DNA of 64,000 bases from Paenibacillus mangrovi. Lineage in GTDB: Bacteria > Bacillota > Bacilli > Paenibacillales > Paenibacillaceae. A program made the position numbers and the translations under genes. The notes below the pieces were generated by a model, which saw only the letters and a list, made by a program, of their open reading frames with translations, had not been told where the DNA came from and ran no database searches. The stretch spans positions 124,001 through 188,000 of the forward strand of contig NZ_JALIRP010000003.1 of NCBI RefSeq assembly GCF_022898935.1. The letters are read 5' to 3'. Positions within the stretch are counted from its first letter, which is position 1; each line of letters begins with the position of its first letter. Positions 1-7,567 of the stretch are shown piece by piece.

Positions 1-831
1 AAAGAAGAATAGGATAATGATGGCGGTCTTCAGCAGAAAATCCCGGTTCATTTTGCGGAATATCCTGTCTTTCCGGGCGTTGATCTCTCTCAGCACCGCA
101 TTCTCATCCACGATATCGAGGAAAATGTCGGCCATTCCCTTGCGCTCGTTGTATTCAAACACGATGGCTTTCTTGGTGAAGCTGTCGAACTTCGGTCCCA
201 GCTGCCGATTGAGCAGCGTGATGGCCTGCCGAAAGGAGTAGCCGTTATTCTCGCAATTGTCAATGAATTGCTGAAAATAGGGTCGCAGACTCGGCCGGAT
301 GTACTCTTCGCTTTCCATGACCTTCTTGATCGCAAACAGTACGCCATCCCGGGCGAGCGGGCAGATGATGTCCTCGGCGTCCATGATGCCCTCCAGCTTC
401 TCGGCCTTGATCGCCTTCGACTGCATGACGAAGTAGGTCAGGAGGCCGATGAAGATGGAGATCGTCACGACCACCGACAGCGTGACGTTCTGCATGAAGA
501 ACACGACAAGCAGCGCCGTCACCGCAAAGCAAATGCAGAGGAGCGAAGTGAAGCTCTCAAGCGTCAGCGGTAGATTAAAATCCAGAATCAGCTCCTCCAC
601 CAACCGGTTATACTTCGCGTAAATGTTTTCCTTCTGCTTGACGATCCTTTCCCTCTTGATCCGCTCGACGTAGCGCTTGGTGTTGTAACGCCCGAGGTGC
701 TCGGCGAGCGTGTCCAGCATACCGAGGAAAAACCTTGAGGTCCCCTGGAAAAATCTCACTTCAAATATGGTATTGAACAGGATAAAGAACGACAACCCCA
801 TGAATATGCTAACGAGTAAAGTCGTATTCAT
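1..831 (-). CDS. TadB-like type II secretion F-family membrane protein (partial)
   Basis: The frame starts at an ATG at 831 and stays open for 277 codons to the window edge, so the C-terminus is missing. The N-terminus has one hydrophobic segment (about residues 4-22). A basic cytoplasmic stretch follows, then two adjacent membrane segments (about 100-140) and a T2SSF-like helical domain. This matches the layout of TadB/TadC-type inner-membrane platform proteins, which couple the assembly ATPase to pilin extrusion. The start lies inside the 3' end of the CpaF-like gene (23-bp overlap), so the two are almost certainly translationally coupled. The family assignment rests on topology and context rather than on a sharp motif. 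TadC and pilin genes, if present, would be beyond the left edge. Confidence 0.75.
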   Translation of the reverse strand, partial: MNTTLLVSIFMGLSFFILFNTIFEVRFFQGTSRFFLGMLDTLAEHLGRYNTKRYVERIKRERIVKQKENIYAKYNRLVEELILDFNLPLTLESFTSLLCICFAVTALLVVFFMQNVTLSVVVTISIFIGLLTYFVMQSKAIKAEKLEGIMDAEDIICPLARDGVLFAIKKVMESEEYIRPSLRPYFQQFIDNCENNGYSFRQAITLLNRQLGPKFDSFTKKAIVFEYNERKGMADIFLDIVDENAVLREINARKDRIFRKMNRDFLLKTAIIILFFF

Positions 832-2278
832 CGAATGAGTACCTTTCCGTTTCGTCTTCATCGGGCATCCGGGTCAGAGATTCGAACCGACTCTTCTTGA
901 TGCCGGCCTTGAGCATCGACTGCTGCGCCTTCTCGGACAGCATGCCGACTCTCTTGTGCCTACCGACGATCTTCAGCACCTTATGCGTCCCCTCTTCCTC
1001 CTGAACGTCTTCGGAGATGAACTTGTAAATCGGGTTGACGATCGGCTCCAGCCCCTCAGAGCCTAGGATTTCCGAAATCGAAGTGACCTTTCGCGTTCCG
1101 TCCGCCAACTTTTCCTGGAAAATGATGAACTTGACCGCCGTGCAAATATTCCGAAGCGCCAGCTCGGCCGGTTCGTTCGATGCCATCAAATACGCCGTCA
1201 GAAAACGGTAGATCGCCTCTCTGTCGCCCTCGGCATGCAGCGTTGTGAAGAAGTAGTGCCCCGTCTGCGCGGCGCGAAGCGCCGTCGCGAATTCGCCCGG
1301 GGTCCGAAGCTCGCCCGGTCCGATCCAGTGAGGAGACTGCCGCATGGCGTTGATGAGCAGGTTCTCCATCGTCGCGGGGCTGGCATCGTCCTCGTCCGGC
1401 ACGGATTCGTACTGCAGCACATCGTTGATGATCCTCCCGTGCTCGCTGCCGCCCTCCCTGCGAAGAAGTCGCATCTCCGACGGATTCTCGATGGTGATGA
1501 TTCTGGACATCGGGTTGATTTCCTTGATCAACACTTCGTTCAGCGTTGTCTTGCCGCTCCCAGTTGGCCCGACCGTGATCCATGACAGATCGGCCTTCGG
1601 GATCAACGACAGCAGCTTGAACATGTTGACCGAGAAGGACTCGTTCTTGATCATGGTCTCGGGGGTGATCGATTTCTTGCTGAATTTGCGGATGACGAAA
1701 GCGGGCATGCCGTATGGCGATATTTCCGCATGCGTCGCATTAACGCGGTACCCCTCGATCGTTCTCGCATTGACCATGGGGATTTTCGGTGTAAGCCGTA
1801 CCTTGGACACCCCGATCAGCTTCGCGATTATCCGTTCCATGTGCTCGCGGTCGCTGAAGTGCTGATCCCACATCAGCGTCTTTCCGCCGCTCTCCACGAA
1901 TATCTGATCCGGTCCGTTCCCCCGGATTTCATCGATCGAGGGGTCCTCCATCGCCTTCGTAATCGGGCCGTAATGGGATATCTCGTCGATGAGCGCCTGC
2001 TTCAGGGATCCCAGCTCGTAATATCCCTCCACGTTCGGCTTCTGGGCGTCGACGAACTCATGGATATACGACATGGTCATTTCGCGCTTGCGCGCGGGAT
2101 CACCCTCGCGCCGGAACGCATGCGTGGCGATCTTGGTGATATACTTCTGGCATAGCTCCAGCGATTCCTCAAAGGTGATCGTCGTGTATTTGTTCCTCAG
2201 TTCGTCCATGTTCTCCGTGTGCTGAACTTGATGGGAAACCTTTTGCTGCATGTCGCTAACCTTTGCGCGCGTAAGCAA
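809..2278 (-). CDS. CpaF/TadA-like secretion ATPase
   Basis: This is a 489-residue type II/IV secretion ATPase, the likely motor for Tad-type pilus assembly or secretion. A Walker A GPTGSGKTT lies at about 237-245 and an Asp-box-like IENPSEM at about 264-270. The Walker B position reads IGPGELR (Glu323), followed by a His-box TTLHAEG near 345-351. The usual CpaF Walker B is IIVGEVRG, so the ATPase core is divergent but keeps the catalytic Glu and the P-loop Lys. The N-terminal domain (about 30-200) resembles the CpaF NTD. The start is a TTG at 2278 with GGGAGGAG about 7 nt upstream. It follows the CpaE-like gene after 19 bp and overlaps the TadB-like gene, so it belongs to one minus-strand operon. 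The family is secure; the secreted substrate is unknown. Confidence 0.85.
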   Translation of the reverse strand: MLTRAKVSDMQQKVSHQVQHTENMDELRNKYTTITFEESLELCQKYITKIATHAFRREGDPARKREMTMSYIHEFVDAQKPNVEGYYELGSLKQALIDEISHYGPITKAMEDPSIDEIRGNGPDQIFVESGGKTLMWDQHFSDREHMERIIAKLIGVSKVRLTPKIPMVNARTIEGYRVNATHAEISPYGMPAFVIRKFSKKSITPETMIKNESFSVNMFKLLSLIPKADLSWITVGPTGSGKTTLNEVLIKEINPMSRIITIENPSEMRLLRREGGSEHGRIINDVLQYESVPDEDDASPATMENLLINAMRQSPHWIGPGELRTPGEFATALRAAQTGHYFFTTLHAEGDREAIYRFLTAYLMASNEPAELALRNICTAVKFIIFQEKLADGTRKVTSISEILGSEGLEPIVNPIYKFISEDVQEEEGTHKVLKIVGRHKRVGMLSEKAQQSMLKAGIKKSRFESLTRMPDEDETERYSFDEYDFTR

Positions 2279-2297
2279 ACCCGTTCTCCTCCCTTCC

Positions 2298-3125
2298 TTA
2301 TTGGCTCGCGAGCAGGTCGGCCAGCCGCCGCATTTCCTTCAGCCAATATTTGTTCATGAGCGGATTGTCGCGTACATACAGCTTTCCTTCGAGCGCATAG
2401 GCCGAGGCCGCCTTCACCAACGGCAGCGCAGCCACGATATTGAAGCCGAGCTCCTTCATCACCTGGTAGTCATACTGCAGATCCTGCAGATTCATCAGGA
2501 TAATGCTCATGAACTTCGCCGTGCTGATCCCCATTGACGATGCGTAATCGAGAAGCTTGACGATATTGCCGGGCGCTTCAATCCGTTCGGATGCGGTAAA
2601 GAAGCCGACATGGCAGTATTTCATCGCACCGATGCACAATTCAAGCGGTGGAATGTTCGGAATGTCAAGCAGGACAATGTCGAACATGCTCTTTAGAGCA
2701 TCGATGACCCTCTCCAGATGCTCGAAATCGAAGTCGAAATACTCTTCGATCAGATCGTGCGGGCTGGGCGAGAGCAGATATAGTCTGTCATACCGGGTTC
2801 GAAGGATCTCCTCGCGAAAATCGACCTTGTCGCTTTTCAGCACTTTGATCAGTCCCGTCCCCCGTTTGCCCGGCGTAACGTCAACGTATTGATACAGGTT
2901 CGGGTAGAAGACCTTGAGATCCACCATGCATGTATTCAAGCCCTTCTGTGACAACAGGTAACCGAGATTGCTGATCAGCATCGCGTTATCCGTGAAGTCG
3001 GACGCCGGCGTAAAACCCACCACGCTATAAATCAGATGGCTGTCCCGAAGTTCGGCTCCGATCCTATCCTTGGGCGATATTTTTTGCAGGACGTGGTCTA
3101 GCGTGCGTTCTGCTTGTCGATCCAC
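2298..3125 (-). CDS. CpaE/MinD-fold protein with degenerate P-loop
   Basis: This 275-residue protein has the pattern of a MinD/ParA/CpaE domain. A beta strand IYSVVGF is followed by a loop where the deviant Walker A should be, and then a helix (ISNLGYLLSQKG) that resembles the one after KGGxGKT. The loop itself, about residues 37-48 (GFTPASDFTDNA), has no lysine and no GKT. A Walker-B-like DIVLLDIPN lies near 150. ATP hydrolysis of the normal kind is therefore doubtful. In Tad systems CpaE/TadZ localises the machine to the pole, and many such proteins have atypical nucleotide sites. The start is GTG with GAGGTGG 5 nt upstream, inside the last 28 bp of the SAF-domain gene (translational coupling). 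The role is inferred mainly from fold and operon. Confidence 0.7.
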   Translation of the reverse strand: MDRQAERTLDHVLQKISPKDRIGAELRDSHLIYSVVGFTPASDFTDNAMLISNLGYLLSQKGLNTCMVDLKVFYPNLYQYVDVTPGKRGTGLIKVLKSDKVDFREEILRTRYDRLYLLSPSPHDLIEEYFDFDFEHLERVIDALKSMFDIVLLDIPNIPPLELCIGAMKYCHVGFFTASERIEAPGNIVKLLDYASSMGISTAKFMSIILMNLQDLQYDYQVMKELGFNIVAALPLVKAASAYALEGKLYVRDNPLMNKYWLKEMRRLADLLASQ

Positions 3126-3976
3126 GATTCCACCTCTTTTTGAAGCGTCGGTAACTGGTCTACGATCACATCGCTGTTTATTCTGCTCAGAATCGTGATC
3201 AGTAGCGATTTGCTTTCCAGCCCTTTATATTTGGCATAGTTGTCGATCTGCTCCTTGGACCCTTCCAGCAGAAGCGCGCGAGGCTGTATGTTCTTCAGAA
3301 AATTCTCGCTTTTCATTACGCTCTGCCGCTTGTCTTCACTCAGCTTGAGCACTTCCTTGTAGACCTCGTATATGGAATGGCTGTTGGCGTTCAGCAAGTC
3401 TTTGACCTCAATGCTGTCGAACAAAATCTCGGTCTTGGTGATCTTTCCCTGCGATACGCCGTAGATGCCGTTCGGATTGCCGCCGGGCCCGTCCACCTCG
3501 TAAGATACGCGAATCCGGACGCGGTCGCCCGGCATCAGGATGTCCCCTCCGGCTTCGAGATAGTTATAGGGTAGAGTAAGCACCTCCTTCTTCTCGTCAA
3601 GTTTGTACAGCCACTCGTTCTTCAGCGGTTTCTCTTCCGTAAGCTGGTCCTCATAGAGCACGCTGTTATTTCTTATATAATATTTCGAGAACTTGCCGAT
3701 GACCTGCGAGAGATCGTCCGCCATAAGCATATCGCTTGTATACTCCTTCTTGATGATGGCGTACTTCTCCAGTTGCTTCTCCGTCAGGACTGCATAAGCG
3801 GGAATCCCGCCGTCCTGCTTCACCCGAAGCACGTCGACCGTATCCTTAGCCGCCTTGTTGGCATTCGTGATCACGTAGAACGAAACCGCAATGACCGTCA
3901 GGCTGAACAGAACCGCCATGATCTTCTTGAACGTATTCCGGTTTGGGGACACGCTCTTTACGGTGCTCAAATCCAT
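3098..3976 (-). CDS. SAF-domain, CpaB/RcpC-like Flp pilus assembly protein
   Basis: This 292-residue protein has a short basic N-terminus, one membrane anchor (about 18-38) and an extracytoplasmic SAF-like region (about 55-115, with an AYAVLTEKQLEKYAIIKKEY-type strand/helix). A beta-rich domain follows, containing GDRVRIRVSYEV, which is typical of the CpaB/RcpC pilus assembly family. It probably sits on the outer face of the membrane as part of the Tad-like machine. The start ATG has GGAG 9 nt upstream and lies 1 bp after the CpaE-like stop codon. The 3' end overlaps the next gene by 28 bp. This tight packing puts five genes in one operon. Confidence 0.75.
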   Translation of the reverse strand: MDLSTVKSVSPNRNTFKKIMAVLFSLTVIAVSFYVITNANKAAKDTVDVLRVKQDGGIPAYAVLTEKQLEKYAIIKKEYTSDMLMADDLSQVIGKFSKYYIRNNSVLYEDQLTEEKPLKNEWLYKLDEKKEVLTLPYNYLEAGGDILMPGDRVRIRVSYEVDGPGGNPNGIYGVSQGKITKTEILFDSIEVKDLLNANSHSIYEVYKEVLKLSEDKRQSVMKSENFLKNIQPRALLLEGSKEQIDNYAKYKGLESKSLLITILSRINSDVIVDQLPTLQKEVESWIDKQNAR

Positions 3977-3977
3977 G

Positions 3978-5351
3978 TTACTTGGCTCCCTCCATCAGTC
4001 GCAGCAAGATGTCTCCATATGCCTTTTCGTAGGTTTTGTCGCTCTCTGACGCCGGGATGTCCGTCTCGATCTGCCGGTCGAAATCATGGCTGTACGGCAC
4101 ATGGCCCGCGGTCTTCATCGGATAGACCAGACTGTCGCTAAGGCCTGCCGACAGCACCTCGCCGACCCTCTCCGGAGCAAAGGTTTCCCCCTGAAGCCTG
4201 GATCTGTCGTTGTATTTCGTGACGATGATCTTCGACTTCGCATTCAGGTACAGAGCGTCTTCCCTGCTGAGCACGACTTCGATGTTGCGTACCGTGCTGA
4301 TCACAGCATGCAGGTTGTTGGGCACGCACAAGCCGAACGTATCGATATGGATCATCGCCTCCCTGAACGTAAGGAGCAGATCCATGGGAAAATCGAGAAT
4401 GATCAGATTAAAATTGTTCCGCAGTACCGATAGAAGCCCGACCAATTTGGCGCTGTTGAAGAATTGCTCCGTCAGCTTGCGGTCGTGAAACGAATAGCCC
4501 AGCGCCGCGAGCCACAGCTCATCCTTGATGTGGAATGCCGTCGTCATGTACTCTTGCGGCCTGGCCAGCGTCCGGACCAGCGCCGCGCCCATGTCTTCAT
4601 CCTTCTTCGAAGCATCGTGGAACCGGTTGAAATACAGATTCGTCCCACGGTATTCCAGGTCGAGGTCGATCATGATCGCGCTGAGGCCGCGTTTGCCCGC
4701 CTCCCCAGCCAGATTCACAACCGTGCTCGTCAGACCGTTGCCCCGATGCCCGGTGATCGCTACCACCCTGCTGATGCCGCGTCCCAAGTGTCCGAATGCA
4801 TTTGCCGCCGGCACCTGCGGGCCCGGTTCGTTTCTCGGCTTCGGCCGAAACCGGTCGAGGAACGACCGCTTCCTCCCTGTGTCCGGATCCGCGGGCGGAT
4901 CCCGCTTCACCGTCTCGGGCCGGGCCGACGGCCTCGAACCGGCCGCATCCTTGAGCGCCGCAAACGCCTCCCGAAACATAAAGGCAGGCACGCGGGCATA
5001 GTCGCACACGATGACGGTGAAATTTCCTCCATTTCCGCCTCCGCCGAGCCGCGCCAATTCCGTCTCGAGGAGGAAATTCCTTGTCAGGAGCATGAGCGGG
5101 AACCTGTGCCCGCAGCGCTCGTCAAGCCATTTTCGAATGCGCAGGAGATCCTCCCGGTCCCGGGACGCTTGTCCGGACATCGCCCCGTCCGTAATCAGGA
5201 CGCCATCGGCGGAGGGGTTCGTTTTCTGTAAATACAGCAGCGCCTCCGGCAGCGCGAGACCTTCCACATTCACAATATCGATTTCTCTCGGCAGAAATTC
5301 GGACGCCAGCGCGTACGTGGGGCCCGACACTAACACAACCTTCAAAGTCAT
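3978..5351 (-). CDS. CpaE-like receiver/P-loop protein, P-loop lysine missing
   Basis: The domain order is that of CpaE. There is an N-terminal receiver-like domain (about 1-135), a low-complexity Arg/Pro-rich linker (about 140-190), and a C-terminal ParA/MinD-type domain. At about 201-210 the Walker A equivalent reads GHRGNGLTST. Compared with KGGxGKTT, the signature lysine is His and the P-loop lysine is Leu. IDLDLEYRG (about 228-236) is a good switch/A' region. I chose the ATG at 5351 (457 aa) because the receiver fold begins there (MTLKVVLVSG). An in-frame GTG at 5501 would add 50 residues with no ribosome site and no family character. It is first in the minus-strand operon and divergent from the prepilin peptidase. 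It probably positions or scaffolds the Tad-like apparatus; ATPase activity is questionable. Confidence 0.75.
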   Translation of the reverse strand: MTLKVVLVSGPTYALASEFLPREIDIVNVEGLALPEALLYLQKTNPSADGVLITDGAMSGQASRDREDLLRIRKWLDERCGHRFPLMLLTRNFLLETELARLGGGGNGGNFTVIVCDYARVPAFMFREAFAALKDAAGSRPSARPETVKRDPPADPDTGRKRSFLDRFRPKPRNEPGPQVPAANAFGHLGRGISRVVAITGHRGNGLTSTVVNLAGEAGKRGLSAIMIDLDLEYRGTNLYFNRFHDASKKDEDMGAALVRTLARPQEYMTTAFHIKDELWLAALGYSFHDRKLTEQFFNSAKLVGLLSVLRNNFNLIILDFPMDLLLTFREAMIHIDTFGLCVPNNLHAVISTVRNIEVVLSREDALYLNAKSKIIVTKYNDRSRLQGETFAPERVGEVLSAGLSDSLVYPMKTAGHVPYSHDFDRQIETDIPASESDKTYEKAYGDILLRLMEGAK

Positions 5352-5519
5352 CACCTTTGTAAGCAGCAGGTCCATCATGGAGCCGGCCATTGGCGGCACC
5401 GGTTTCTTGACGGTGCTGATCAAGTATGAGAAAATAGCGCCGGTCTGCGGTGGATCGGAAAATGCACGTCCCCCTCGGATTAGCACGGACAAGCTCACCA
5501 CAGAAGGGAGTCCATCGTC

Positions 5520-5948
5520 ATGACAATCGTCCCGGCAGCCGTCTTCGCCTTGCTTTTGCTGTTATGCAGTTATCACGACCTCAAAAGAAGAACCATCCCC
5601 AACGGATTCACGGCTTCCATCCTAGCCCTGGGCCTCTTAAACAGTGTGCTGGACCGGTCGATTCCGGAAGCAATCTCAGGCATTCTGCTGCCTGCTCTTC
5701 CTCTTATGCTGATCCGTTCCCGGACCCGCGGCATCGGAGCCGGGGACATTAAGCTCATTGCGGCCATCGGCTGCTGGATCGGCTGGCTTCCCAATCTCTA
5801 TGTATTTCTCATCGCCTGTACGGCAGCTCTTCTTTTCGCTGTGGCTCGCAAGTTATGGTCCGGGACTCGGACTCACTCTTTGCCATTTGCGCCCTTTCTC
5901 TTCCTCGCGGTACTATCGTTGTATATAATTGGCTTCACACTCCTTTAA
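5520..5948 (+). CDS. A24 prepilin peptidase (CpaA/TadV-like)
   Basis: This is a small (142 aa) multi-spanning membrane aspartyl protease that would cleave, and perhaps methylate, Flp-type prepilins. Both catalytic aspartates are visible: Asp20 in a YHDLKRRTIPN motif and Asp76 in the GxGDIK motif (GAGDIKL). About five or six hydrophobic segments span the protein, and its length is normal for the short CpaA/TadV type that lacks the zinc-binding methylase domain. A GAAGGGAG ribosome site precedes the ATG. It is divergent from the CpaE-like gene. Its presence supports the view that the neighbouring operon builds a pilin-based structure. Confidence 0.88.
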   Translation: MTIVPAAVFALLLLLCSYHDLKRRTIPNGFTASILALGLLNSVLDRSIPEAISGILLPALPLMLIRSRTRGIGAGDIKLIAAIGCWIGWLPNLYVFLIACTAALLFAVARKLWSGTRTHSLPFAPFLFLAVLSLYIIGFTLL

Positions 5949-6394
5949 ATTCTTTGGACGTCGATAACTCATTAAACAAAATTCGTCTATATTATAATCA
6001 TCCAATTGTTAACTCTATGTTTAATTGAGGGAAAATCATCCTTTTTGCCCATATAATAGGGAATTTTATCATCTCCATTTATGGGCATAATTACCTCTTT
6101 ACCACCTACTGGAAGGCACCTAGATAAACTGGATAAGTCGATTCGCGCAGGTCGCGAGGCTGACGAAAAAAAGCCCTATTACCTAAGAAGCAGGTAAAGG
6201 GCTTCACTATTACCGGTTTCCGTGGTTGCAAACCGCATAATACCGCATGAATGCTTCCAGATCGAAAGGAACTTCCTCCGCATCCCGGTCTTCATAATAC
6301 CTGATATCGTGAAATTATATGCCGTTAAGCCTTGGCCCCCGATAACTTCGCATAGTTTATAATCAAGTACGCGCGACTCCTTTTAGTGCTCCAT
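5949..6394. other. Intergenic stretch with possible gene remnant
   Basis: There is no intact gene here. On the minus strand, roughly 6220-6365, two frames together give a plausible protein tail (RYYEDRDAEEVPFDLEAF and neighbours) that ends in a stop just before a terminator-like hairpin at 6165-6204. This looks like the decayed 3' end of a gene I do not recognise. The rest is AT-rich and featureless. Confidence 0.35.
6165..6204 (-). terminator. Rho-independent terminator (minus strand)
   Basis: The arms AAGCCCT and AGGGCTT, with an inner TACCT/AGGTA, form a hairpin that on the minus strand is followed by seven T residues. It has the position of a terminator for the decayed minus-strand reading frame to its right. 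Confidence 0.55.
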
Positions 6395-6840
6395 TTCCGT
6401 CAGAAACGGAACAGATCCTCGACGGTTGGAAGCAATATGTGAAGCATCATGCTGGAGTTAAACGCGCTGAGCTGCTCATTTCACTTGCAAAATCCAGTGT
6501 TGGAACCACCCAGGCACTCCACGCTTACAAGCTTCATCTTGGGCAATTGCTTGAAGAATATGACTTGGCGAAGCGCCAACTTGAACAGATTGAGCACGAG
6601 CTTTATCTTATTCTTGAACGTATTCCTTACGCACAAATGCTGCTTGAAATACGAGGCGTCAATACAACGAGTCTAGCTGGCGTACTTGGTGAGGCCGGTG
6701 ATCTAAGTGGCTATTCGCATGGAAATCTGGAGGATCACTCCATCCCGTCATTTTTGGGGCATAATCAGCGAGCGTCTTAATAAAACGTGGCAGGCTGCTC
6801 TTCTTACTTATCCCGGCTCTACGGCTGTTCTTGCTCAGCG
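6395..6840 (+). pseudogene. IS110-family transposase remnant
   Basis: An open frame begins upstream of the first ATG (SETEQILDGWKQYVKHHAG...) and continues through a long charged helix into YAQMLLEIRGVNTTSLAGVL and GEAGDLSGYSHG. The last part resembles the Transposase_20 domain of IS110 elements, where a helix-hairpin-helix-like GVG/TA motif is followed by E-x-GD. The frame breaks near 6730-6780, and similar coding continues out of frame (SERLNKTWQAALL). No N-terminal DEDD domain and no obvious element ends are visible. It is a truncated, inactive copy marking past transposition next to the Tad locus. Confidence 0.65.
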
Positions 6841-6864
6841 GCCAGACATGAGGACGTATTTTTG

Positions 6865-6894
6865 TTGACACCGAATGATCAAGCAGACTAATAT
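6865..6894 (+). promoter_or_regulatory. Sigma-A-type promoter of tetR/monooxygenase operon
   Basis: A perfect -35 TTGACA (6865-6870) is spaced 18 bp from a TAATAT -10 (6889-6894). The operator palindromes begin immediately at and after the -10, which suits steric repression. Confidence 0.5.
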
Positions 6895-6895
6895 A

Positions 6896-6939
6896 ATGAC
6901 TATAAGTCATTAAATGACTATTGGTCATATAATGATCAT
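6896..6939 (+). promoter_or_regulatory. Tandem palindromic operators upstream of tetR
   Basis: There are three adjacent palindromes. ATGACT-ATA-AGTCAT (6896-6910) is a perfect 6-3-6. ATGAC-TATTG-GTCAT (6914-6928) is a perfect 5-5-5. ATGATCAT (6932-6939) is the third. The first two centres are 18 bp apart, and all lie between the promoter and the tetR start. They are the likely binding sites of the TetR protein encoded next door, implying negative autoregulation of the two-gene operon. Confidence 0.6.
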
Positions 6940-6960
6940 AGTTCAAAACGGGGTATGAAC

Positions 6961-7563
6961 ATGTTAAAAAAACAAAGAAAAGATGAATTGAAAGAACTGA
7001 TTTTTTCAACTTCCCTGCAATTGTTCAAAGAAAAAGGCTTTGATGGGGTGACGGTTGAAGAGATTACACAAGCTTGCGGAATTGCCAAAGGAACTTTTTA
7101 TAACTATTTTCCGAAAAAAGAAACGATCTTGTTCCATTTAGGAAATTACCAGATGGAGGTTGTCCATCAAGCGATCAGCCGGAACTCGAATATGACCAAC
7201 ATTAAAGAAAGTTTACTTGCCATTTTTAAAGATCTGTTCGTTTATCTTGAAGAAAATCGCGATTTGGTAAAAGTCTTTTTCTTTGAACTTATCCACTCGC
7301 AAATGTTCATGGAACAGGAAGGCAAACAAATCAAAGATTTTCAAACTGCCCTGTCACCGATCATGAAGGAAGGCATAATTAAAAATGAATTAAAGAGCCA
7401 CATGAACCCGGAAAAGTTATCGTTCCTTATGATTTCAATATATTTTCAAACCGTTATTCAATGGCTCACATTCCCCGATCAAGATCAGGATTTAGTTTCG
7501 ATGTTCTTTGATCAATTTGAGATGATTTGGGAAGGTATTGGAGTCAACAAGGAGGAGGAATAA
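6961..7563 (+). CDS. TetR/AcrR-family repressor
   Basis: This is a protein of about 200 residues with an N-terminal TetR helix-turn-helix (about 10-55, including GVTVEEITQACGIAKGTFYN). The C-terminal all-helical ligand domain is divergent. An ATG at 6955 is also in frame, but 6961 has better spacing from GGGG. Its stop codon is 4 bp before the FAD monooxygenase start, so it is the first gene of a two-gene operon. It probably represses that operon through the palindromes at 6896-6939 and is released by the monooxygenase substrate or a related compound; the ligand is unknown. Codon use is AT-richer than in the Tad locus, consistent with acquisition. Confidence 0.85.
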   Translation: MLKKQRKDELKELIFSTSLQLFKEKGFDGVTVEEITQACGIAKGTFYNYFPKKETILFHLGNYQMEVVHQAISRNSNMTNIKESLLAIFKDLFVYLEENRDLVKVFFFELIHSQMFMEQEGKQIKDFQTALSPIMKEGIIKNELKSHMNPEKLSFLMISIYFQTVIQWLTFPDQDQDLVSMFFDQFEMIWEGIGVNKEEE

Positions 7564-7567
7564 TCAT

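Noticed and set aside
5352..5501. N-terminal extension of the CpaE-like protein to the GTG at 5501
   Set aside because: No ribosome site, no family similarity in the extra 50 residues, and it would fill the divergent promoter region.
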